Positions 15,781 to 25,646 of a DNA stretch of 47,978 nt are shown here, one piece after another. The notes under the pieces were generated by a model. That model saw only the letters and a list, made by a program, of their open reading frames with translations. It was not told where the DNA came from and searched no databases. Location: the NCBI GenBank assembly GCA_963749485.1, contig CAVVMV010000028.1, positions 1 to 47,978 on the forward strand. Direction: 5' to 3'. The stretch is from JAZGGS01 sp963749485. GTDB lineage: Bacteria > Bacteroidota > Ignavibacteria > Ignavibacteriales > Ignavibacteriaceae. Positions within the stretch are counted from its first letter, which is position 1. The number at the start of each line of letters is the position of its first letter. The translations under genes were made by a program, and so were the position numbers.

Positions 15781-17719
15781 TTGAAAATCAAATTAACATG
15801 GCATAAAGTATTAAGTAAAGATGAACTTCCGGAAGGAAGAGTGAAGACGGTTACAGCTGGAACCCAATCCTTTGCATTATCCCACTTTGAAGGAAAGTAT
15901 TGCGCACTGGATAACAAATGCCCCCACCAGGGCGGACCTTTAGGCGAAGGACAAATAGAAAATGGCTGGTTACGCTGTCCCTGGCACGGATATGATTACC
16001 ATCCCTGTACAGGAAGACCGCCTGAAGGATTTGACGATGCTGTTGTGGCAATACCGGTTGAAGAACGAGATGACGGAATTTATGTTGGAATAGAAGTGGA
16101 ACAACCTCACGAAACTACAGTTTCTGATGTGATGGTTGAAACAATGATCAACTGGGGAGTAACGCATGTATTTGGAATGGTTGGGCATTCCAATTTAGGG
16201 CTCGCAGATGCTTTCCGCAAAAAGGTTAAAGAAGGAAAGCTAAACTATATAGGAATACGACATGAAGGTGCTGCAGCATTTGCTGCTTCAGCTTATGCAA
16301 AATTAACCGGCAAGCCAGCGGCATGTTTTGCTATTGCAGGACCCGGCGCAACAAATATGTTAACGGGATTATGGGATGCAAAAGTTGATCGTGCCCGGTG
16401 CTTGCGTTAACTGGACAAGTTGATGCACAGGTTCTCGGGCCGGTGCTTTCCAGGAAGTTGATCTCAACTCTGCATTTGAAGCTGTGGCTGAATGGAAGCA
16501 AACGGTTTTACCTTCAAGCAAACATGCTGAGTTGATGACACTTGCATTAAAAAATGCAATTATAAAAAGAGATGTATCCAATTTAATTTTCCCCAATGAG
16601 GTTCAAGCAATTGCAGTTGAGAATAAAGAAGCATCCTCACCGGCGGGAAGATTAGCTTTAAAAGATATTACTCCCCCCGATGATTCAATTAAAAAAGCAG
16701 TTGAACATTTATCTGCATCAAAAAGACCGGCAATAATTGTAGGACACGGTGCAAGATTTAATATGGAATAAATTACTGACTTTGCTGAAAAACTACATGC
16801 CCGGTAATAACAACATTTAAAGGAAAAGGATTAATTTGGGACGAACATCCACTTGCTTGTGGAGTACTGGGACGAAGCGGAACGCCGGTTGCCAGCTGGT
16901 TTATGAACGAAGCCGACTTACTTATGGTGATTGGAGCATCTTTTTCAAATCATACCGGAATTGCTCCATACAATCCAACTATCCAGATTGATTTCGATCC
17001 GATGGCTCTGGGTAAATTTCATCCTGTAACAGTTCCAGTGTGGGGAGAAATTGGTGCAACCGTAGCAATTTTTAAAAATAAATTATCAAATCAAAAAAGA
17101 GAATTATGATATAAAAAATGAGATTTCTGAGAGGTGGGCAATCTGGCGAACCGAAAAGCAAAGCCGCGAACAAGATGATAATGGAAACGGAATAAACTCG
17201 GCAGCGTATTCGCAGCGATGAACAAGATTGATTCCTGATAACGCCATTATTGCTGTTGATGTTGGAAACAACACATACTCGTTCGGAAGATACTTTGAAT
17301 GCAAAAATCAATCTGTATTAATGTCCGGTTACCTGGGATCAATCGGATTTGGTTATCCTGCAGCAATTGGAGCCTGGGCAGCAGCACTAATAGACCGAAT
17401 TGTAGCAGTAACTGGTGATGGTGGGTTTGGACAGTATCTGGCTGAACTGACAACTGCTGTAAAATATAAAATGAACATTACACATATTTTGCTTAACAAC
17501 AACGAACTTGGAAAAATATCAAAAGAACAAAAGGCAGATCAATTTGATGTTTGGGAAACTATCTCACACAATCCCAATTTTTCAAAATACGCTGAACTTT
17601 GTGGTGCATTAGGAATTAGAGTAACAAAGAAAGAAAATCTTGATGCTGCGATGAAGAAAGTTTTTGCTCACAATGGTCCGGCAATGTTGGAAATTATAAC
17701 CGATCCACTTTTAACTTAG
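15781..17719 (+). CDS. Rieske domain fused to ThDP enzyme (pyruvate-oxidase/acetolactate-synthase type), multiply frameshifted
   Basis: Residues 1-105 form a Rieske domain with Cys47, His49, Cys66 and His69 (CPHQGGPLGEG...CPWHGYDYHPC). A linker leads into a thiamine-diphosphate enzyme: N-terminal domain with the cofactor-activating Glu in RHEGAAAFAASAYA, a middle domain, and a C-terminal domain with GDGGFGQYLAEL...NNNE, the ThDP/metal motif. The order resembles PoxB. About seven breaks occur, near 16398, 16440, 16771 (in-frame TAA), 16803, 17107, 17212 and 17229; three fit a lost base in GCCCGG-like runs. The start is a TTG at 15781. It lies 107 bases after the Rieske-GltS gene. Low-accuracy sequence and real decay both remain possible. 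Confidence 0.8.
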
Positions 17720-17875
17720 AGTCAGTCAGAATAGAATTTATTGCTTTATTAACTTTCTCTGCACTGTTAAATCACTGAAGTTGGTGTTCACATATCTGCT
17801 TTATTGTCCTCCGCATTACATATTTCTTTCATGAAATCAATTATACTTGCTTATAAAATTTGAAGGAATGAAAAA

Positions 17876-19000
17876 TGCGATTATTAAAATTACTTCTATT
17901 TATATTATTCTTAAATATGCCACTTGCTATGTTTGCACAGGATGATTTATCCGAAATATTAAAGGCATATCCTGATTGGCAAACAAACTTTGATAAAAAA
18001 ACAATTGATACTTGGTGAGCTTATGTCTGGTGGTCCTCCAAAAGATGGAATCCCGGCTATCTTCATTCCAAAATTCGAAACACAAAGCGAAGCCGCTAAT
18101 TGGCTTGATGATAAAGAGCCAGTAATAGCATTGGAAATTGAGGGAGAAGCAAAAGCATACCCATTATCTATACTGATCTGGCACGAAATTGCAAATGACA
18201 AAGTTGGTAATGTGCCGGTTGTTGTTTCATTCTGTCCACTCTGTTATAGTGCAATTGTTTACGATAGAAGAGTAAATGGGGTGACGCCGCACTTTGGCGT
18301 ATCGGGTCTTTTAAGAATGTCCGATCTTGTTATGTATGATAATGTTACCGAAAGTTTTTGGCAGCAGTTTACCGGCGAGGCAATTGTTGGCGATATGGTC
18401 GGTTCAAAACTTGATTTTATCCCAGCGCAAATAATTTCGTTCAAACAATTTAAAGATGCTTACCCAAACGGGGCTGTCTTATCAAAAGAAACTGGTTACG
18501 AAAGAGATTATGGAAGAAATCCTTACGTTGGTTATGATGATATAGACCAAAGCCCGTTTCTTTACAAGGAGGAAATAGATAGCCGCCTTCCGCCAAACGA
18601 AAAAGTAATTGCAATAAAAGAGGATGGATTGATTAAAGCTTATCCCTATTCAATTACTTTAAAGGAAAGAGTTATAAATGATAGGATTGGTGAAAAGCAA
18701 GTTGTAGTGTTTCATGGTGATGGTGCAGTCTCTGCTCTTGATGAAAGCAACATTGCAGATTCAAAAGAAGTTGGTTCCACAGGGGTGTTCAACCCTGTTG
18801 TAAATGGTAATACTTTAACCTTTAAATATGAAGATGGGTTCTTTATAGATAAGGAAACTGGAACCAAATGGGATATTACCGGTAATGCAATAGAGGGGGA
18901 ATTAAAAGGAACTCAGCTTAAGAGAATTAAGCATGGAGATTATTTTGCGTTTGCCTGGCTCGCATTCAAACCTGAGACTAAAATCTACTCTGCTGATTGA
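17876..19000 (+). CDS. Exported DUF3179 protein (frameshifted once)
   Basis: A signal peptide (MRLLKLLLFILFLN, cleavage near MFAQDD) starts at 17876. After NFDKKTID an extra A near 17997 breaks the frame, and the protein continues LGELMSGGPPKDGIPAIF. Typical DUF3179 features follow: LSILIWHEIANDKVGNVPVV, the FCPLCYSAIVYDR Cys motif, LRMSDLVMYD and a second, weaker repeat. The full length of about 375 residues is normal. The family is periplasmic and of unknown function; the CPLC motif could bind metal or act in redox. The region 17720-17875 upstream shows nothing recognisable. Confidence 0.82.
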
Positions 19001-19085
19001 TAACATAATGTTTACATAAGTGGGAAGAAATTAAGTTTTAATTTGATTAAACTAGACTCACCTTAAATAGAAAGTGAGAACTTTG

Positions 19086-19927
19086 ATGCAAAACAGTCTT
19101 TTCGGGAATCTTCATTTAAATGATTGGAAAGAGACAAGAGATACGCTTCATAAGTACAGCCAGGTGGTTGGTGCTATAAGAGAAAATTTCAGTGAACCAC
19201 ATCCTCATTGGTGGCATATTAGTCTGCATGTTTCTGATAATGGGTTTAACTACAACTCCTTTGCCTGTTGTAAAAGATTCCCCTGACAAAACTTTCGAAG
19301 TTATACTAGATCTTCAAAATCATAAACTTGAAAATTGGATCTAATTACCGTGAATTAAAACAAATCTCATTAACCGGGCAATCACTTAGAGCTCTTTGCG
19401 AAGAAACTTGTAGCCTTTTATCAGATATCGGAGTTGAGATTTCAATCGATAAAGAAAAGTTTTCTGATGGCAAGTCTGGTGAATATAATGAAGTAGCTGT
19501 TTCCAATTACTGGAATTCGCTGAAAGAGATCAACAGAATTATGAATAAGTTCCGCGCTGAGCTAAACGGAGAAAGAAGCCCGGTACAATTATGGTCTCAT
19601 CATTTTGATTTAGCTATGAGCTGGTATTCAGGAAGATTGATTCCCGGTAAAGATCCTGATGATGCTGAATCATCAAAAGAGCAAATGATGTTTGGATTTT
19701 CAACCGGTGATGATGGTATACCAGGTGCTTACTTTTATATAACCGCATATCCTATTCCTGAAAGTTTTCCGAACTTTGATATGCCCGAAGGTGCAAGGTG
19801 GAATACTGAGGGATTTTCCGGGGGAGTGTTGATGTATGAAACACTTTTAAAATCAAATAACCCCGAAGAGTTGCTTCTTAATTATTTCAGAACTTTTCAG
19901 AAAGCCGGTGCGGAATTAATGAAGTAA
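19086..19927 (+). CDS. DUF5996 family protein (frameshifted twice)
   Basis: A soluble protein of about 280 residues, read in pieces. It opens with NDWKETRDTLHKYSQVVGAI and PHPHWWHISLHVSDNGF. It then continues TTTPLPVVKDSPDKTFEVIL in a neighbouring frame, and KIGSNYRELKQISLTGQS in another. Later blocks are RAELNGERSPVQLW, the HHFDLAMSWYSGRLIP motif and GAYFYITAYPIPESF, which together define DUF5996. Indels lie near 19254 and 19327. The ATG at 19086 is chosen over an upstream GTG at 19074 because GTGAG lies at Shine-Dalgarno distance. Biochemical function is not known. Confidence 0.78.
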
Positions 19928-20236
19928 AAAATGGTTTTCGCCCATACTTACTTAAGTATTCAGTATTCTTATCTGTAAATAAATTCACCCCTCGACAACG
20001 TATGTAAATGTTGATTGCTAATTATTAACTGATTCTATTGTTAGTTAATTTTCACTGTCTATTTTATTCCTCACCATCTGTATAAAGATATAATCCAGAG
20101 TGAAATACCTACAAGGCTAAATGCCATCAATCATATATATAAACCACCTATCTGTTATTTATGATTTGGCATTTGAGTTGTCTTCACCTCTCTGTATTTT
20201 TAAATGCTATGATTAAACAAAGAAAGGATAATTAAA
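19928..20236. other. Intergenic region with one AT-rich hairpin
   Basis: There is no coding potential in these 309 bases. The only structure I see is an inverted repeat ATTAACT / AGTTAAT (20024-20030 and 20043-20049) with a 12-base loop, followed by a few T residues. It could be a weak terminator for the DUF5996 gene. The promoter of the outer-membrane protein gene presumably lies near the right end. Confidence 0.4.
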
Positions 20237-20824
20237 ATGAAAACCTTATTACTTTCTCTGCTAACAAGTTGTTTGTTGATTTTTTCTGCGATAGGGCAAG
20301 ACAAAACTGATGAAAAAAAATGGACAATTGATCCGGAAACAGGGGATACCATCTATACTGAAGCAGTGATAATTTCTCAAACTGAAGATATTACTCCGCG
20401 AACCAGTATGATTGTTATTAATCCGCTTAAATTCCTGTTGTTCTATAACCTTTCATATTTCCATAAAATAAGTGATCATACAGTAATTGGTGGTGGTATT
20501 CAAATGCCCACATTATCTGGTATAGAAGGATTTGGTGTAAACGCGGAAGTTCGTTTTCATCCCAGTGGAAAAAATTTACGCGGATTTTATTTTGCTCCAA
20601 ATTTTTCATACAACAACCTAACGGGTGACGATGAGGGTGACGAATCTGTCTCAATAACCTCGGTTGGTGGTTTAATTGGCTGGCAATGGTTCCCGGGCGA
20701 TCAGTTTGCAATGGGTCTTGGTATTGGTGTTGATTATTACTTCTTTTCCGGTGACGATGACGATTTTTCAGATTTAGATGGAACAGCACCAGCATTAAGA
20801 TTTGATATCGGATATGCGTGGTAA
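20237..20824 (+). CDS. Probable small outer-membrane beta-barrel protein
   Basis: A 195-residue exported protein. The signal peptide is MKTLLLSLLTSCLLIFSAIG with cleavage near GQDK. The mature part alternates hydrophobic and polar residues in short strands (FGVNAEVRFHP, GFYFAPNFSYNN, FAMGLGIGVDYYF) and ends in an aromatic residue (DIGYAW), as outer-membrane barrels do. Loops contain Asp/Gly runs (GDDEGDES, SGDDDDFSD). The size suggests an eight-stranded barrel. I cannot assign a named family. Single intact frame; a clear terminator follows. Confidence 0.65.
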   Translation: MKTLLLSLLTSCLLIFSAIGQDKTDEKKWTIDPETGDTIYTEAVIISQTEDITPRTSMIVINPLKFLLFYNLSYFHKISDHTVIGGGIQMPTLSGIEGFGVNAEVRFHPSGKNLRGFYFAPNFSYNNLTGDDEGDESVSITSVGGLIGWQWFPGDQFAMGLGIGVDYYFFSGDDDDFSDLDGTAPALRFDIGYAW

Positions 20825-20849
20825 AAATGCTTTACCTTAACTGAATTAA

Positions 20850-20874
20850 AAAGGCGAACCTAAGGTTCGCCTTT
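20850..20874 (+). terminator. Strong hairpin terminator between convergent genes
   Basis: An 11-base-pair perfect stem AAAGGCGAACC / GGTTCGCCTTT with a 3-base loop lies between the outer-membrane protein gene and the saccharopine dehydrogenase gene. A-rich and T-rich flanks allow it to work in both directions. Confidence 0.85.
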
Positions 20875-20899
20875 ACTGTTTATTAAGTAAAGTTAAAAC

Positions 20900-22226
20900 T
20901 CAGGTGAATAATTTTCGCTTAAACTCAAATCCGTACACAGACAATTCTTCCATGAATGGTTTATACAGGTAAGGAAGGGTTGGCGGCATATGTACACCCG
21001 TTTCTTTTATCTTTCCTTCTAAAATAAATTTTGCTGCTATTGCCGGAGGTAAACCAACTGCCTTTGCCATTGCGGAATCACCATTCGGTTCCCCATCAGC
21101 TACCATCGTGGCTGTTCTGTGTTCTTGCTTGCCACCGGGCAATTCTGCAAGAATATCTACATGAATAATTGTCATATCCGTTTCGCCTGGTGCGTAGGTA
21201 AGATTCTTTAACAATAACTCTATAAACACATCCAGCTTGGAGCCGTTCTTTGTTTTAATCATGTTCAGGTTCAAATATACCAAGCCATTTTAATCTCATC
21301 ATTATATCAGACAGATGATCAACTCCCAGGTAAGTTGCAAATTCATCTTCAAGTTTTTCGGTTGGTTTTGTATCTATTAAAAACGCTGCATAGTCTTTAA
21401 ATGTTTTACCATCCCATTCCAATTTTTTTTCATCGTTCAGCAAATCGAGTTTCCAGAAAGCACGCATGTTATTACAATAACCGGAGAACCTAAGCAATCC
21501 CCTGTAAAAGCTAACATCTTCTGGTAAGCCATACGGTTTAACATACCTGGTTACATCCTTATTTGCGTAAGCTTCAAAAGTTCCTAGTCCCTTAATGTCA
21601 ACCATTTTGAAATTCTCGAAAAGTTTATCACCATCAATAGGAATAGGTTTTCCCCTTACCAGGTATTGCGCAGGAACCTGTGCCGCAAGAAAAACTCCCT
21701 TTGGTTCCCAGGAAAATTTATAACCCATCGGATTATTGTTAAATTTAAAAGAGGGTAAGCCGGAACCATACGATTGAATTTCAATTACCTTTCCACCATC
21801 GGCTTTAATATCATCAAGCAGCATTTGAGTAGCAAAATGATCCATTCCCGGGTCTTCGCCTAGTTCGTTTAATATTAAAATTCCTCTTTCCTTCGCTTCG
21901 GCATCCAATTCTTTAATGGGTGGTATTTCGTACGAAGTAGAGACCATACTCTTCTGATGTTTTAGGCAAAGTTTTGCAACCATCACATGGTGTGCCTTTG
22001 GAATCATATTAATAACGAGGTCATGCTCTGCAATTAGTTTGTCTAGTTTATCTTCTTCATGACTTGCCCAGGCAACTGCAGATGCCATTGGTCTTCCGGC
22101 AATTATTTTTTCAGCTTTCGAAACTGTTCTGGCGCCCATAGAAACATTGTATCCGCATTTTTCAGTTAGGTATTCTACAATCGGCTTGGTAACATGACCC
22201 GCACCTAATATTAATACTTTTTTCAT
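20900..22226 (-). CDS. Saccharopine dehydrogenase family protein (frameshifted once)
   Basis: An NAD(P)-dependent oxidoreductase of about 442 residues. The Rossmann motif is VLILGAGHVTKPIVEYL at the N-terminus. The catalytic domain has STSYEIPPIKELDAEAKERG and NELGEDPGMDHFATQ, and the C-terminal half has the GTFEAYANKD and FYRGLLRFSGYC features of the LYS9-type family. One indel near 21262 moves the last 120 residues to another frame (DVFIELLLKN, TATMVADGEPNG). Family members interconvert saccharopine with lysine or glutamate and aminoadipate semialdehyde, so a lysine-linked role is likely but not shown by context. The 260-base gap upstream shows no structured element. Confidence 0.85.
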
Positions 22227-22486
22227 TTTATATCCTTAGTGATATTATAGCTTATAACTTTAAATTCCCGAATTGTTGATAACTAATATAATAAAATGGT
22301 GGAACAGAAAGGGAGCGAGCGATTTATTAGATTGCTAGGTTTATATTTCTCGCTCGTTTAATTCATACTTTAAACCTGGTATCTCAAAGTTAAAAACTCC
22401 TTCACAATCAACTTATTTAGCAATTTCTAAATAATGTATTATTGCTTAATTTTGCTGAATTATAAAATCAAGAAACAGAGAGCATT

Positions 22487-24270
22487 ATGATAAATTTTAA
22501 AACCAGGTTGTGTTTACTTTCCCTAATTATATTGGTATTGTTATCAACCGCCTTGTTTGCTCAAACCGTAAAGATTAAACTTATTGAAACCAGCGATGTA
22601 CACGGCGCAATCTTTCCTTACGACTTTCAAAATGATACTACCACAAATAGTTCCCTTGCACAGGTACATACTTATGTTAGCATTGAAAGAAGAAAAACAG
22701 ACCAGGAAGTAATTCTACTTGATAACGGTGATATAATACAGGGCGATCCTGCAGTTTATTACTACAATTATGAAGATACAGTAAGCAAGCATTTATATGC
22801 CGATGTTATGAATTTTATGGGATATGATGTTGCAACAATAGGTAATCACGATATTGAGACAGGACATCCGGTTTATGACAGGTTCAGGAAGCAGTTAAGC
22901 TTTCCCTGGTTAGCCGCTAATGCTGTAAACACAAGTAACAACGAATCCATACTTTGAGCCATACTCAATTTTAGAAAGAGAGGGAGTTAAAATTGCAGTG
23001 CTTGGTTTAATAACTCCTGCTATTCCAAACTGGCTGCCAGAGCATATCTGGGAAGGAATGGTATTCGAAGATATGATCGAATCTGCCAAAAAATGGGTTG
23101 CAATTATTCGTGAGAAAGAAAATCCTGATCTGCTAATAGGACTTTTTCATTCCGGGGTAGAATATACTTACGGCAATGTAACAGCCGATAGTTACAAAAA
23201 TGAAAATGCTTCTCAGCTTGTTGCAGAAAAAGTTCCGGGATTTGATGTTGTGTTTGTTGGGCATGATCACGCCAGCTGGAATTTTAATGTCGAAAACTAC
23301 TGCCGGCGACAGTGTTTTAATTCTTGGTCCTTTATCCAGGGCAAAAACTGTTGCCGTGGCAAACATAACAATGGAGTTTAATGATGAGACCGGAAACTGG
23401 GATAAAATAAATTCTTCTGGTGAAATAGTTGAGGTTAAAAATTACAGACCCGATGATATATTTATGAACAAATATTTGTTGGAACTAAACAGGGTAGAAA
23501 ACTATGTTGTTGCACCGCTGGGTCAAATTAATAAAAACGGTTTCCTCAAAAGAATCAATATTTGGACCATCCGATTTTGTTGACCTGATACAAATTGCCC
23601 AGCTTGATATAACCGGTGCTGATATTTCCTTCGTCTCCCCGCTTTCTTTTAATGTAACTATAGACAGCGGCTGGGTAAGAGTTAGAGATATGTTCAATCT
23701 TTATAAGTACGAAAATTTTCTTTATACGATGGAACTATCCGGGCAGGAAGTAAAAGATTATCTTGAGTATTCGTTCGGTAATTGGTTTAACCAGATGGAA
23801 AATGACAGCGATCATGTTTTGAAATTTAAGCTTGATGAAGATGGCAGTCATTCAATATTCCGATCGTTACAGGACGCCAATGCTGGAGGAACGATTTTAT
23901 AATTACTCTTCAGCTTCCGGAATTGAATATACTGTTGATATCTCTAAACCGGTTGGTGAAAGAGTAACTTTCTTTTTGTTAAGTGATAGCACTGCCTTCA
24001 GTCTTGATTCAACTTACACGGTTGCTATAAATTCTTACCGTGGTAACGGGCGGTGGCGGACATTTAATAAGAGGTGCTGGAATTCCAAAAGAGGAACTTG
24101 CGGGAAGAATTATTCATTCAACCGATACGGATTTACGCCTTCAAATAATGAACTGGATAAAGAAAAAGAAAGAGTTATATCCACGTACTATTGGCAATTG
24201 GGACATAAAACCACAAGCGTGGTGGCAGAAGGGAAAAGAAATTGATTATAAACTTTTATTTGGCGAATAA
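22487..24270 (+). CDS. Periplasmic 5'-nucleotidase / 2',3'-cyclic phosphodiesterase-like metallophosphoesterase (multiply frameshifted)
   Basis: The signal peptide ends near ALFAQT. The metallophosphoesterase domain follows, with ETSDVHGAIFPYDF, LLDNGDIIQGDP, ATIGNHDIE, LFHSGVEY and VFVGHDHASWN, which supply the dinuclear metal ligands. The C-terminal 5'-nucleotidase domain has FGPSDFVDLIQIAQ, TGADISFVSPLSF and NSYRGNGGGGHLI after frame correction. Breaks occur near 22950, 23290, 23545, 23897 and 24045; the last fits an extra G in a G run. The domain order matches UshA/CpdB-type enzymes, which release phosphate and nucleosides from nucleotides in the periplasm. Full length is about 594 residues. 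Confidence 0.83.
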
Positions 24271-24296
24271 TTTTATTTAAAAATTTTGGGAAGGTG

Positions 24297-25586
24297 ATGA
24301 ACTTAGAAAAAAGTAAACAACTTTTTGCGGAAGCAAAAAAATATATCCCGGGCGGAGTAAACTCTCCTGTGCGAGCATTTAAATCAGTTGGCGGCGATCC
24401 TTTGTTTATAAGCAAGGGTGAGGGATCAAGGTTTTGGGATGTTGACGGAAACGAATACATTGAATATATAGGAAGCTGGGGTCCGCACTTGTTTGGGCAC
24501 AACCCTCCTTTTATTAAGGAAGCGCTTTTAAATGCATTAGATATGGGTACTAGTTTCGGTGCACCAACCGAACTTGAAATCAAAATGGCAAAAATTATTA
24601 CAGAGTTAGTTCCTTCTGTTGAAAAAGTAAGAATGGTAAACAGCGGCACCGAAGCTACAATGAGCGCTATAAGGGCAGCACGTGGTTTTACAGGTAAAGA
24701 AAAATTTATAAAGTTTGAAGGCTGCTATCATGGTCATGCTGATTATTTCCTTATCAAAGCAGGTTCCGGTGCGTTAACGCTTGGTGTTCCAACAAGTCCT
24801 GGCGTTACAAGTGGAAATGCTGCAGATACATTAGTTGCTGATTACAATAATATTGAGACCGTTAAAAAATTAGTTGCTGAAAACAATGGTGAGATTGCGG
24901 CAGTAATAATTGAACCGATTGCCGGAAACATGGGTGTGGTAAAAGCAAACGATGATTTTATCAAAGAACTTAGAAGTATTTGTGATGAGGAAAAAATTGT
25001 TTTAATCTTTGATGAAGTTATGACAGGATTTAGAGTTGCAGCTGGTGGTGCACAGGAAGTTTTAGGAATCACTCCCGATTTGTCCACTTTTGGAAAAATT
25101 ATTGGCGGTGGTTTACCTGTGGGTGCATTCGGCGGTAAAGCAGAAATAATGGATATGATAGCACCCAGCGGACCGGTTTACCAGGCAGGAACTTTAAGCG
25201 GAAATCCTCTTGCCATGGCTGCGGGTTTTGCTGCACTTAATCATATTATTGAAAACAAGGATATTTATAACGAGCTGGAAGAAAAATCTTCATACCTGGA
25301 AAAAGGAATGAAGAAAAACCTTGATGAGCTTGGGAGAAACTATGCTATGAACAGAGTGGGATCGATGAGCTGTATGTTTTTTAAAGAAGGAGTCGTTGAA
25401 AATTTTAATGATGCTGTTAATTCTGATACGAAACTTTACGGCAAATATTTTCATGAAATGCTGAAGCGAGGAATTTATCTGGCGCCCGCACAGTTCGAGG
25501 CAATGTTTATATCGACCTCACATTCCATAAAAGATCTTGATGAAACAATAGCTGCTCACAAAAGCTCTCTTGAAGCAATACTTTAA
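24297..25586 (+). CDS. hemL: Glutamate-1-semialdehyde 2,1-aminomutase
   Basis: A 429-residue PLP enzyme that converts glutamate-1-semialdehyde to 5-aminolevulinate in the C5 tetrapyrrole pathway. Motifs include YIPGGVNSPVRAF, MVNSGTEATMSAIRAARG, GCYHGHADYFL, IFDEVMTGFR and the PLP lysine (residue 267) in STFGKIIGGGLPVG. Length and motifs match HemL rather than a general aminotransferase. The start is ATG 24297; the GTG just before it at 24294 is less likely. GGGAAGG lies immediately upstream. It fits with hemH in this window and with the cobalamin-using metH and pduS. Single intact frame, ending at a bidirectional terminator. Confidence 0.95.
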   Translation: MNLEKSKQLFAEAKKYIPGGVNSPVRAFKSVGGDPLFISKGEGSRFWDVDGNEYIEYIGSWGPHLFGHNPPFIKEALLNALDMGTSFGAPTELEIKMAKIITELVPSVEKVRMVNSGTEATMSAIRAARGFTGKEKFIKFEGCYHGHADYFLIKAGSGALTLGVPTSPGVTSGNAADTLVADYNNIETVKKLVAENNGEIAAVIIEPIAGNMGVVKANDDFIKELRSICDEEKIVLIFDEVMTGFRVAAGGAQEVLGITPDLSTFGKIIGGGLPVGAFGGKAEIMDMIAPSGPVYQAGTLSGNPLAMAAGFAALNHIIENKDIYNELEEKSSYLEKGMKKNLDELGRNYAMNRVGSMSCMFFKEGVVENFNDAVNSDTKLYGKYFHEMLKRGIYLAPAQFEAMFISTSHSIKDLDETIAAHKSSLEAIL

Positions 25587-25604
25587 GATTTTTGATTACG
25601 TGGG

Positions 25605-25632
25605 AAAAAAGGGACAGAAATTATCCCTTTTT
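25605..25632. terminator. Bidirectional terminator between hemL and gyrA
   Basis: Arms AAAAAGGGA / TCCCTTTTT enclose a 9-base loop, with A and T runs on the outside. It lies between convergent hemL and gyrA and can end transcripts from both sides. Confidence 0.75.
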
Positions 25633-25646
25633 AATTAATACTAGTT

